From: Halopenitus salinus
GTDB lineage: Archaea > Halobacteriota > Halobacteria > Halobacteriales > Haloferacaceae
Direction of reading: 5' to 3'
Length of the DNA: 64,000 bases
Assembly (NCBI RefSeq): GCF_042662125.1
Contig: NZ_JBHSXL010000003.1
Location: 310,001-374,000 of the forward strand
Shown here: piece by piece, positions 16,398 through 23,870 of the stretch
How the letters are laid out: the number at the start of each line of letters is the position of its first letter
Position numbering within the stretch: the stretch's first letter is position 1
Translations under genes and position numbers: made by a program
The notes under the pieces: generated by a model
Database searches by the model: none
What the model was told of the DNA's origin: nothing
What the model saw: only the letters and a program-made list of their open reading frames with translations

Positions 16398-16411
16398 TTA
16401 GACGTGTCTAA
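16398..16411. promoter_or_regulatory. TTAGAC/GTCTAA inverted repeat upstream of the GDT1-like gene
   Basis: Perfect 6-bp arms with a 2-nt centre (TTAGACGTGTCTAA) stand in the 318-bp gap between the GDT1-like and cdc48 genes (16257-16574). The form resembles DtxR/MntR-type operators, which would fit a metal transporter, but this is inference. Apart from this palindrome I see no gene in the gap. Confidence 0.4.
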
Positions 16412-16574
16412 CTGTGGAGTCGTCCTCACCAATACGATCTTCGATCGCATCGAACGGAAGACGTCGAACAATGCCGGGAGGGACGGACGACGCCGGAATC
16501 GAGCGAGCGACGCCGGTATCCGTCGAACGATGCGAAAAACGGACCGACGAGGCTGAAGAGCGGCTCGTTTGCGC

Positions 16575-18851
16575 CTACTGGAAGGCGCCGCCGGGGACGG
16601 CCTCGGCGTCCGTCTCGACCTCGGAGCGCTCGAACTGCTGTTCGATCTCCGCATAGCGCTCGCGGGTCTCGGCGGTGACGCTCGGGTTGACCTCCTCGAG
16701 GGCGTCCTCGAAGTGGTCCATCGTCACCCGGACGTTTCCGACCGACTCGCCGACCTCCTCGGGGTCGACGCTGGCGATGAACTCCCGGGAGGCGTTCATC
16801 GATGCCTCGCGGGCGACCGCCTCGATGTCGGCGCCGACGTAGCCCTCGGTCTTCCGGGCGAGGACGTCCAGGTCGACGTCGTCGGCCAGGGGCTTTTCAC
16901 GCGTGTGGACCTCGAAGATCCGGCGGCGAGCCTCCTCGTCGGGGACCGGCACGTGCACGTGGCGGTCGAGCCGACCGGGGCGCAACAGCGCGGAGTCGAT
17001 GAGGTCCGGGCGGTTCGTCGTGGCGATCACCACGACGTCCTCCAGCGACTCGAGGCCGTCGAGCTCGGTCAGCAGCTGGGAGACGACGCGCTCGCCGACG
17101 CCGGAGTCGCCGGTGTTCTGTCCGCGCTCGGTCGCGATCGAGTCGATCTCGTCGAAGAACACGATCGTCGGCGCGTTCTCGCGGGCCTTCGAGAAGACCT
17201 CGCGGACGCCCTTTTCGGACTCCCCGACGAACTTGTTCAACAGCTCTGGACCCTTGATCGAGATGAAGTTCGACTCGGACTCGTTGGCGACGGCCTTGGC
17301 GAGCAGCGTCTTGCCGGTGCCCGGCGGGCCGTACATCAACACGCCCTTTGCGGCCTGCATGTCGAGCTGGTCGAAGACCTCGGGGTACTCGAGCGGCCAC
17401 TGGATCGTCTCGCGGAGCCGCTCTTTGGTGTCCTCGAGGCCGCCGACGTCGTTCCAGGTGACGTCGGGAACCTCGACGAAGACCTCGCGGAGGGCGGACG
17501 GCTCGATGCCCTTGAGCGCCTCCTTGAGGTCGCGTTCGGTGACCTGGATCGACTGCAGGACGTCCGCGTCGATCTCGTCGGATTCGAGGTCGAGCTGCGG
17601 GCGGATGCGACGCAGCGCGTGCATCGCCGACTCCTTGGCCAGGCTCTCGAGGTCCGCGCCGACGAAGCCGTGGGTGTTCTCGGCGTACTCGTCGAGGTCG
17701 ATCCCGTCGACGAGCGGCATGTTTCGGGTGTGGACCTGGAGGATCTCCTTGCGACCGTCGCGGTCGGGGACGCCGATCTCGATCTCGCGGTCGAAGCGAC
17801 CGCCGCGGCGAAGCGCGGGGTCGATCGCGTCCACGCGGTTCGTCGCGCCGATCACGACGACCTGGCCGCGCTCCTCGAGGCCGTCCATGAGCGAGAGCAG
17901 CTGGGCGACGACCCGCCGTTCGACGTCGCCGCCGGCCTCCTCGCGTTTGGGGGCGATCGAGTCGAGCTCGTCCATGAAGATGATGGCCGGCGCGTCCTCG
18001 GAGGCCTCCTCGAAGACGTCGCGCAGCTGCTCTTCGGACTCGCCGTAGTACTTCGACATGATCTCGGGGCCCGAGACCGTATGGAAGCTGGCGTCGATCT
18101 CGTTGGCGACGGCCTTCGCGATCAGCGTCTTGCCGGTGCCCGGCGGGCCGTGAAGCAGGACGCCCTTGGGCGGGTCGATCCCGAGGCGCTTGAACAGCTC
18201 GGGATGCCGCATCGGCAGCTCGATCATCTCACGGACCTGCTCGAGCTCGTCGTCGAGGCCGCCGATGTCCTCGTAGGCGACGTCCGGGGTCGCGTCCCCG
18301 CCGGCGCCGCTCTCGGCGGCGGGACCCTCGATGATCTCCTCGGCGGGCTTTTCGGCGATCTCGATCTCCGTCTCGTCCGTGACCACGACCGTTCCCGAGG
18401 GCGTCGTCGAGGCGATCTTCAGGGGGACCGCCTGCGACTGGCCGCCCATGAAGCCGAAGCCCAGCGGCAGCTGGACGTTCTGTCCGGGCGTGATGGGCTG
18501 GCCGCCGATCTCACGGCGGATCAACGCGTCGATGTTGCCGCGAATCCCGAGCCGCTGGGGCAACGCGATCGTGATGCGTTCCGCGGGCTTAACCTCGACC
18601 TTCTCGACGGTCACGTGGTCGTCGATGCCGACGTCGGCCTGCTGGCGCATCCGGCCGTCGATCCGAACGACGCCGGTGCCGTCATCCTCGGGGTAGCCGG
18701 GCCAGACGCGCGCGATCGCGCCTCCGGTCGACCCCTCGATGCGGACGAAATCGCCGCCCGAGAGGTCGAGCTCCTCGGCCGCCACGCGGTCGATGGCCGC
18801 CAGCCGGCGGCCGGCGTCCTTCTGTTTCAGCGGCTTGACGGTGAGCTTCAT
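16575..18851 (-). CDS. cdc48: Cdc48/VAT AAA+ ATPase
   Basis: A 758-residue archaeal Cdc48 (p97/VAT). The N-domain (residues 1-190) starts MKLTVKPLKQKDAG and has the double-psi barrel ending LPLGFGFMGGQSQAVPLKI. D1 has Walker A GPPGTGKTLIAKA and Walker B IIFMDELDSIA. D2 has GPPGTGKTLLAKA and IVFFDEIDSIA. Both have second-region-of-homology Arg motifs (RRGGRFDREIE, RPGRLDRHVH). It forms a hexamer that unfolds proteins, in archaea partly for the 20S proteasome (alpha subunit at 5.0 kb). Its start overlaps the stop of the Hsp20-like gene (ATGA), so the two are one operon. Confidence 0.97.
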   Translation of the reverse strand: MKLTVKPLKQKDAGRRLAAIDRVAAEELDLSGGDFVRIEGSTGGAIARVWPGYPEDDGTGVVRIDGRMRQQADVGIDDHVTVEKVEVKPAERITIALPQRLGIRGNIDALIRREIGGQPITPGQNVQLPLGFGFMGGQSQAVPLKIASTTPSGTVVVTDETEIEIAEKPAEEIIEGPAAESGAGGDATPDVAYEDIGGLDDELEQVREMIELPMRHPELFKRLGIDPPKGVLLHGPPGTGKTLIAKAVANEIDASFHTVSGPEIMSKYYGESEEQLRDVFEEASEDAPAIIFMDELDSIAPKREEAGGDVERRVVAQLLSLMDGLEERGQVVVIGATNRVDAIDPALRRGGRFDREIEIGVPDRDGRKEILQVHTRNMPLVDGIDLDEYAENTHGFVGADLESLAKESAMHALRRIRPQLDLESDEIDADVLQSIQVTERDLKEALKGIEPSALREVFVEVPDVTWNDVGGLEDTKERLRETIQWPLEYPEVFDQLDMQAAKGVLMYGPPGTGKTLLAKAVANESESNFISIKGPELLNKFVGESEKGVREVFSKARENAPTIVFFDEIDSIATERGQNTGDSGVGERVVSQLLTELDGLESLEDVVVIATTNRPDLIDSALLRPGRLDRHVHVPVPDEEARRRIFEVHTREKPLADDVDLDVLARKTEGYVGADIEAVAREASMNASREFIASVDPEEVGESVGNVRVTMDHFEDALEEVNPSVTAETRERYAEIEQQFERSEVETDAEAVPGGAFQ

Positions 18852-19093
18852 CGCTCCACCTCGATCGTCAACACGCCGTTTCGAACCGCGACGTCCGCGG
18901 CCGGTCCGGGGAGGTCGAACTCCGTTTCGGCCTCCGTCCCGTTCCGGTCGATGACGACGATCGCCGTGTCACCGACGGTGTCGACGGTGACCTGATCGTC
19001 GGCGACGCCGAGATCGGCCGCGAGGACCCATCGGTCCGGATACTCGTAGCGGCGAACCTGCGCGTCGCCGTCGGTGAATTGGGTCTGTCTCAT
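18848..19093 (-). CDS. Small Hsp20-like protein upstream of cdc48
   Basis: An 81-residue beta-rich protein with the look of a minimal alpha-crystallin/Hsp20 domain: RRYEYPDRWVLAADLGVAD, QVTVDTVGDTAIVVI and the closing strand AADVAVRNGVLTIEVER, matching the typical NGVLTIxxxK end of Hsp20 domains. It lacks the N-terminal arm and the C-terminal IxI motif of oligomeric small heat shock proteins. Haloarchaeal relatives are often called DUF7127. Coupled translation with Cdc48 suggests it works as an adaptor or chaperone for that ATPase (inference). Confidence 0.8.
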   Translation of the reverse strand: MRQTQFTDGDAQVRRYEYPDRWVLAADLGVADDQVTVDTVGDTAIVVIDRNGTEAETEFDLPGPAADVAVRNGVLTIEVER

Positions 19094-19099
19094 TCTAAT

Positions 19100-19131
19100 C
19101 CTAACTCCAAGTTAGGCGAGTAACTATATAA
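19100..19131 (-). promoter_or_regulatory. Promoter and palindromic operator of the hsp20-like/cdc48 operon
   Basis: On the minus strand the TATA box TTTATATAGT lies at 19122-19131. Between it and the start codon at 19093 is the perfect inverted repeat CCTAACT-TGG-AGTTAGG (19100-19116). A protein bound there would cover the transcription start, so repression that is lifted by stress is a reasonable model (inference). Confidence 0.65.
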
Positions 19132-19313
19132 ACCTTTCGTCGATATACCGCAGGAAGGCGTCGAGTCAACCATCGAGAGATTGTTTGCAGTTCGAGACAT
19201 CGAATCCGCTCCGGTCGACTTCTATCGACCCGGACGTACTCGGGTGTTCCCCTCCGCTATGAGCGATCGCTTGCGCGGGACCGCTTTTTGTACCTCGCGA
19301 TCCAAGCGACCGC

Positions 19314-20087
19314 ATGGAACGGGTCACCCACCACGGCCGCGAGACGGCCTATCGCGTTCTCGCCGACGGAGACGACGGTCCGACGACGCTTTGCATCCAC
19401 GGAAGCGGGGGTACACACGCCGTCTGGAGGGCGCAGGCGCGTCTGCGGGAGCGCTCGATCGTCGCCCTCGATCTGTCGGGCCACGGCGAAAGCGCGGACG
19501 TCGAGGCCGCTCCCGGCGTTGAGACCCTCGACGCCTATGCAGCCGACGTGCTCGCCGTCGCGAACGAGACGGGCGCGAGCGTCCTCTGTGGCAACTCGCT
19601 CGGCGGCGCCGTCGCCCAGTGGATCGCGATCGAACGCGCCGACGAGACGGATCTCGATGGGCTCGTTCTGCAGGGAACCGGCGCGAAACTCGCCGTCCTC
19701 CAGGACCTCCTCGGATGGCTCGCCGACGACTTCGAGCGGGCGATCGAGTTCCTCCACGCGGACGGCCGGCTGTTTCACGACGCACCCGAGGAGTACCGCG
19801 AGGAGTCACGGGCGGCGATGCGGGAGGTCGGGGGGGCGACCGTCGAGCGGGACTTTCGAACCTGCCACGAGTTCGACGTTCGCGACCGCCTGTCGGCGAT
19901 CGACGCTCCCGTCCTCGCGGTCGTCGGAGAACACGACCGGCTCACGCCGCCGTCGTATCACGAGTTCCTCGCCGCTGAGATCCCGAACTGCGAACGGGCC
20001 CTCGTCGCGGACGCCGCCCACCTCGCGATGATCGAGCAGCCGGCGGCTTTCAACGCCGTCCTCGCGGAGTTCCTCGATCGGCTCTGA
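19314..20087 (+). CDS. Alpha/beta hydrolase
   Basis: A 257-residue alpha/beta hydrolase. The oxyanion strand is TLCIHGSGGTHAVW, the nucleophile elbow CGNSLGGAVAQW holds the Ser, the acid lies in VVGEHDRLTPP and the catalytic His in VADAAHLAMIEQP. A cap of about 60 residues separates core halves. The substrate is unknown (esters, haloacids and acyl thioesters are all possible). The TATA-like CTTTTTGTA at 19283-19291 is at leaderless distance from the ATG at 19314. Confidence 0.9.
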   Translation: MERVTHHGRETAYRVLADGDDGPTTLCIHGSGGTHAVWRAQARLRERSIVALDLSGHGESADVEAAPGVETLDAYAADVLAVANETGASVLCGNSLGGAVAQWIAIERADETDLDGLVLQGTGAKLAVLQDLLGWLADDFERAIEFLHADGRLFHDAPEEYREESRAAMREVGGATVERDFRTCHEFDVRDRLSAIDAPVLAVVGEHDRLTPPSYHEFLAAEIPNCERALVADAAHLAMIEQPAAFNAVLAEFLDRL

Positions 20088-20194
20088 GACATTCGGCGTT
20101 CTTCGTGTTCGACCACGGCCGCGCAGCTCTCGGACGGGTCGAAACGAGATCGTGGAGAAACGGCGGTCGCTGTCGTCGGGTCGGTCGTTCGCGG

Positions 20195-20371
20195 TCAGTT
20201 GTCGCCGGACTTCGACTGCCAGGCGTACTCGCGACGCTTGGCCGACTTGCCGAATCCACACGAGGAGCAGCGCTCCTTCTTGAGGTGGTAGGACTTCTCG
20301 CCGCAACGTCGACACTTCACGTGGACCGTCTTGTTCTTTTTCCCTTGAGAGGGCGTACCGGCTCCAGTCAT
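20195..20371 (-). CDS. rpl37e: Ribosomal protein L37e
   Basis: A 58-residue ribosomal protein of the large subunit. It begins MTGAGTPSQGKKNKTVHVKC and has a C4 zinc knuckle: VKCRRCGEKSYH and RCSSCGFGKSAKRR. Sequence, length and position match archaeal L37e throughout. Its ATG overlaps the stop of the upstream lsm gene by 4 nt. The lsm-rpl37e pair is a conserved archaeal arrangement. Confidence 0.95.
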   Translation of the reverse strand: MTGAGTPSQGKKNKTVHVKCRRCGEKSYHLKKERCSSCGFGKSAKRREYAWQSKSGDN

Positions 20372-20604
20372 GCGTTGATCGTGACGACGTTATCGCCGCG
20401 TATAATCGTTGTGTCTTCGACCGCGACGGCGAAGTCCTCCTCGTCGGGGACCCGGTCCGCCTCCGCCGTCTCCGGGTCGATCACGAGGTTCATGTGCTGA
20501 TCGTATCCGGCCAACAGCCCGTAGTACGTGGTTCCGTCCTTGAGGTGGACGGTTACGGGATCGTCGAGCGACGATTCGAGGACGTCGAGGGGTCGGCCAC
20601 TCAT
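20368..20604 (-). CDS. lsm: Sm-like (LSm) RNA-binding protein
   Basis: A 78-residue archaeal Sm protein. Sm1 is seen as PLDVLESSLDDPVTVHLKDG with YYGLLAGYDQHMNLVIDP; the Sm2 signature is TTIIRGDNVVTI. It should form a heptameric ring that binds U-rich RNA. The segment between Sm1 and Sm2 is acidic, as in haloarchaea. Cotranscribed with rpl37e. A TATA box within a palindrome (20626-20640) lies about 25 nt before the ATG. Confidence 0.95.
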   Translation of the reverse strand: MSGRPLDVLESSLDDPVTVHLKDGTTYYGLLAGYDQHMNLVIDPETAEADRVPDEEDFAVAVEDTTIIRGDNVVTINA

Positions 20605-20625
20605 GTCCTATGCGCCTCCCGTCGA

Positions 20626-20640
20626 GGTATTAAAAATACC
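20626..20640 (-). promoter_or_regulatory. TATA box of lsm-rpl37e
   Basis: The sequence GGTATT-TTT-AATACC on the minus strand places the TATA element within a perfect 6-bp inverted repeat. The spacing to the ATG at 20604 predicts a leaderless mRNA. Confidence 0.65.
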
Positions 20641-20745
20641 GGGACCGGACGGGGGCGAGAACGTCCGACACGCCCGACATCATCTCGCTCCGTTCACCAC
20701 CATCCCCACAGAGGGCCACCTCCTCCACTGCCCATCCCCTCGGGT

Positions 20746-21810
20746 TCACTCCTCCCGTGTCTCTCGTGCACGTTCCAGGACCCAGCGGAGTTCGGACTCG
20801 TCGGGGTCGTAGCCGTCCGGAAGCCGTACTTCGGGAAGCACGTCGCGAACCGCTCGGAGGACGTCGTCGGGACGCGTCGCCGCGAGCCGGTCCCCGTCGA
20901 AGCCGGCGACCGCGAGCAGTCGAGCCGTGTCAGGTCTCACGCCGAGACACATCAACTCGGCGGTCCGAACGATCCGGGAGGACCGCCGCGATCCGGCGTC
21001 TATCACCTCCGCGAGCCGGTCGGCCGGAACCTCGGCGAGCGAGGGAACGTCACGTATCCCGCCCTCCCTGAGTCGCTCCCCGTAGGTGTCGCCGACGCCG
21101 GGAACCGCCTCGAGGGGCGTGTCGGCGTCGACCTCGAAGTCGGATTCCCATCCCGTCCCCGGCCCGTTTCCGCCGTCGGAACCGGGGGCGGATTCCCCCT
21201 CGTCGACGTCCGGCGGATCGATCAACGTCGGGTGGGTTCCGGCGAGGACCGATCCCGCCATCCCGCCCCGTTCCGGTCCTTGGACGTCCCGGTCGCCGCT
21301 CTCGCTCCCGCGGTCCATCCCGTCGGGGAACCACGAGGGGGGCATCCGATCGGCGATCAGCGGGTCCATCGACCGGAGCGCGTCGGGCGTGCCGTCGGCG
21401 GATCCCTCCGCTTTCCGATCGGCCGACCGAGTTCGTCGACGTCGCGCGCTCGGCGCGAACCGAACCGAGAAGGTGCCGCCCGCCGCGCCGGGGCGAACGT
21501 CGAGGTCGGCGGTCGGGCGTCTCTCCCCCTTCTCCGTTCTTTCCCCATCCCCCTCCGCGGCCGACTCATCCCCGGGCGACTCCGTCGGAGAGGCCTCCTT
21601 CGCGAGCGATCCTCTCTCGAGGGCCTCCTCCGCTGAAGGCTCACCGTCGCTCGTCTCCTCGGAGACCCCGAAGGGAATGTCGAGTTCGACCGACGCCACC
21701 TCGACGTTCGGGCCCTCCCGGTCGGCGGCGTCGGACTCGACCTCGATCGCGTCGATGCCTCGTTGGATCTCGTTTCGAACCTCGATCAACAGATCGCCGA
21801 GTCGTACCAT
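20746..21810 (-). CDS. Third gene of the unknown operon: Trypco2-like N-domain with C-terminal helix-hairpin-helix
   Basis: A 354-residue protein. Residues 1-48 (MVRLGDLLIEVRNEIQRGI, then VEVASVELDIPFGV) and 110-125 (GGTFSVRFAP) look like the helix plus beta strands of trypsin-co-occurring domain 2, broken by an acidic linker. A disordered Asp/Gly/Ser-rich middle follows. Residues 230-285 form a helix-hairpin-helix (LEAVPGVGDTYGERLREGGI, ADRLAEVID), with a second weaker helical hairpin after it. The ATG at 21810 is preceded by AGGTGA with 8-nt spacing; a GTG at 21822 overlaps the previous stop and is an alternative. Function is unknown; the Trypco2 reading is a suggestion from pattern only. 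Confidence 0.6.
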   Translation of the reverse strand: MVRLGDLLIEVRNEIQRGIDAIEVESDAADREGPNVEVASVELDIPFGVSEETSDGEPSAEEALERGSLAKEASPTESPGDESAAEGDGERTEKGERRPTADLDVRPGAAGGTFSVRFAPSARRRRTRSADRKAEGSADGTPDALRSMDPLIADRMPPSWFPDGMDRGSESGDRDVQGPERGGMAGSVLAGTHPTLIDPPDVDEGESAPGSDGGNGPGTGWESDFEVDADTPLEAVPGVGDTYGERLREGGIRDVPSLAEVPADRLAEVIDAGSRRSSRIVRTAELMCLGVRPDTARLLAVAGFDGDRLAATRPDDVLRAVRDVLPEVRLPDGYDPDESELRWVLERARETREE

Positions 21811-21818
21811 GGTCACGG

Positions 21819-22472
21819 TCACCTGAAGTGCATTCGCGCCGAGAGGCTGCAGACGGCCTGCGATTCGACGCCGGTCGCCGCCCGTGCGTCTATCGCCCTC
21901 GCGTCGAGGTCCTCGTCGATCGCGAGCTTGACGTCCATTTCGACGTCCTCGACGACCGGCTCGGGGATCCCGGATTCGGCGACGGTCCGGATCGCATCGC
22001 GTCGTCGGGTTCCGATCGCGTTCGCGGCGGCGTCCCGGATCCGGCCGACCGCCTCCGGCGTCAAGAACGGGAGATCCCCGCGGCGTTCCAGCGGGAGGTC
22101 CGCCGGATCGAGCCCGGGTAGTCGTTCGAGCCCCTCGAAGCGACGTTGGCCGTCCTCGCCGACGTCGGCCGGGTGGAGGAAAACCTCGTAGGGGCGAATC
22201 GCCGTCTCGCCGGGCTGCCAGCTCTCGAGGTAGCGATCGCGGACGGCCGGGTGGAGCGCCTTCGTGAGGTGGTCGATCGGCGGCTCCTCCGGGGGCGGGA
22301 AGCGTTCCCGGAGGAAGGCGTCGATCTCGGACTCCTCGACGAACGACTCCGGCGGGTCCGAGAGGCGGTCCTCCAGGTCCGAACGGTCGAGCGCCGCGAC
22401 CCGCTCGCCGGCGGTCGCGCCTGCGGCCGCGTCCCGAACGAGCGAGGAGACGACGGTGGATAACGACGGCAC
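21819..22472 (-). CDS. Second gene of the unknown operon, shares a domain with the first
   Basis: A 217-residue protein of no recognised family, starting with GTG (MPSLSTVVSSLVRDAAAG). Residues 137-185 (LTPEAVGRIRDAAANAIG onward) align without gaps to residues 137-185 of the first protein of the operon, with 17 of 49 identities by eye, including VGxIRDAA, I, R, A and GI. The last 30 residues form a strand-like tail (GVESQAVCSLSARMHFR). It lies 10 nt after the first gene and overlaps the third, so the three are one unit. Confidence 0.65.
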   Translation of the reverse strand: MPSLSTVVSSLVRDAAAGATAGERVAALDRSDLEDRLSDPPESFVEESEIDAFLRERFPPPEEPPIDHLTKALHPAVRDRYLESWQPGETAIRPYEVFLHPADVGEDGQRRFEGLERLPGLDPADLPLERRGDLPFLTPEAVGRIRDAAANAIGTRRRDAIRTVAESGIPEPVVEDVEMDVKLAIDEDLDARAIDARAATGVESQAVCSLSARMHFR

Positions 22473-22482
22473 CGTCGGAGGA

Positions 22483-23331
22483 TCAGGCGGGGCCTCCGCC
22501 CCCGCCTCCGCCGCCTTCTCCCTCGCCTCCGCCCTCGGGGCGGAGCGCCTGATAGTCGCCGCGGACGTTGATCGTCACGCCGCCCATGATCTCGACGCTG
22601 GCCCGGCTGCTCGAACGCTCGCGTTCGGTCATCGTCGAGACGGAGGTCGTCTGCCGGCTGCCGTACCCGCCGATGGAGAACGACCCGAGGGTCAGGCCCG
22701 CTCGCCCGCCGTACTGGCTTCGGGTCCGTTCGCTCTCGTACGTGCTCGAGGTGTCGTACTCCGAGGCGACCGTCTCGAAGATCACGCGCGTCTCGATCGT
22801 TCCGTCGTCGACGACGACCCTGACGATCCCCTGGGAGACGAGGTCCTGGAGGGCCTCGAGACGGGGGCGAGCGATCTTCCGTCGCGCCGCGTCACGGATG
22901 TTCCCGACGTCGTCCTCGGTGAGGTCGTAGGTCGCCTCGTCGCCGTTTCCGCCCGAGGCGTCGCCCGGACCGGGGAGTTCGACGCCGATCTCCTCGACCT
23001 GGGAGGTGAGCTTGCGTTCGAGGATCTCCAGTTCCGTCTCCGAGAGCGTACCCGGATCGTCGAGGGTGCCGACGGTGGTCGTCCCGCGGGAGTCCCCCGG
23101 AAAGTTCCCGATGAGCCACTGGGTCACGTCGCGCGCGCTCACGGACTCCTGTTCGAAGTCCGCCACGGACTGTGAGACCTTCTCCAGCAGGTCGGCGTAC
23201 GCCTCCTGCTGGCGGATCATCGAGGTGACGATCGCGTTGAACGTATCGGAGATCAGCTGGGAGGTGAACTCCGGAAACTCGATCTCCTCGAGTCGCGCCG
23301 CGTTTTCTATCGCTTCTCCGGCTTTTGGCAT
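22483..23331 (-). CDS. First gene of the unknown operon: helical N-terminus, Ser/Thr-rich beta C-terminus
   Basis: A 282-residue protein with no signal peptide. The N-terminus is helical and amphipathic (FTSQLISDTFNAIVTSMIRQ, AYADLLEKVSQSVADF). Residues 137-185 share a domain with the second gene product. A Ser/Thr/Gly-rich region that looks like beta sheet follows (LTLGSFSIGGYGSRQTTSVS), then VEIMGGVTINVRGDYQALRP and a poly-Gly/Glu tail. The C-terminal pattern is reminiscent of DUF2589-type proteins; weak. Start 23331 is chosen because AGGTGA lies 4 nt upstream; an ATG at 23346 is possible. Function unknown. Confidence 0.65.
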   Translation of the reverse strand: MPKAGEAIENAARLEEIEFPEFTSQLISDTFNAIVTSMIRQQEAYADLLEKVSQSVADFEQESVSARDVTQWLIGNFPGDSRGTTTVGTLDDPGTLSETELEILERKLTSQVEEIGVELPGPGDASGGNGDEATYDLTEDDVGNIRDAARRKIARPRLEALQDLVSQGIVRVVVDDGTIETRVIFETVASEYDTSSTYESERTRSQYGGRAGLTLGSFSIGGYGSRQTTSVSTMTERERSSSRASVEIMGGVTINVRGDYQALRPEGGGEGEGGGGGGGGPA

Positions 23332-23370
23332 GATATCACCTACCATGAACGTTCAGCCGAGACACCTTAG

Positions 23371-23388
23371 TTATTTATCATATATATA
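23371..23388 (-). promoter_or_regulatory. TATA region of the three-gene operon
   Basis: On the minus strand the block reads GTATATATATGATAAATA, the most AT-rich promoter seen in the window. It lies 40-57 nt before the ATG at 23331, leaving a short leader that carries the AGGTGA ribosome site (23335-23340). Confidence 0.65.
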
Positions 23389-23870
23389 CCCACGCGTGAC
23401 TCCGATCGGAACCGATAGCACGTGGTCCAGCCGTTCCCGGCAATTTGGAGCGTTTAAACCGACGACGATCGTACGCTCGCGACGTCGATCACCCCTCAAC
23501 GTGGGGTCACCTTCCGACGTCACATCCTCCACGTCGAATCTCCGGCGTTGCATCCTCCACAGCACATCTCCGGCTTCGCATCTTCGGGTTCGAATCTCCG
23601 GCTTCGCTACCGCGACAAGCCGATCATCGTTGTCGTGGTCGGGTGCGTGTCCCCAGAATCGGAGATACTCGCCGACATCCGCGACAAACGAGTGGCCACC
23701 AGCAGCGTTAACCGTCGCGGGTCGAAATCGCGGACAGTGATCCGACGACCGCCGCCGAGTGAGGCGTTCGACGGGGCGCTTGCGACCCTCGATGGCGAAC
23801 GTCTCTCCCGAGAGACGCCCGCCGTGTCCGCTCGCGAAAGCCGGATCGACGCCGACATCTCGAGGTGAAT
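23389..23870. other. Intergenic region without a credible gene, with imperfect repeats
   Basis: This 480-bp gap separates the unknown operon from the YeiH-type gene. Its short ORFs lack codon character and known motifs. At about 23523-23606 an element like ATCTCCGGCTTCGC recurs three to four times (AATCTCCGGCGTTGC, CATCTCCGGCTTCGC, AATCTCCGGCTTCGC) with CATCCTCCAC spacers. Nothing else is seen. Confidence 0.5.

Noticed and set aside
16569..18995. An 808-codon plus-strand open frame opposite cdc48
   Set aside because: It mirrors the cdc48 codons on the other strand; no motifs, and GC-rich DNA gives long antisense frames everywhere in this window.
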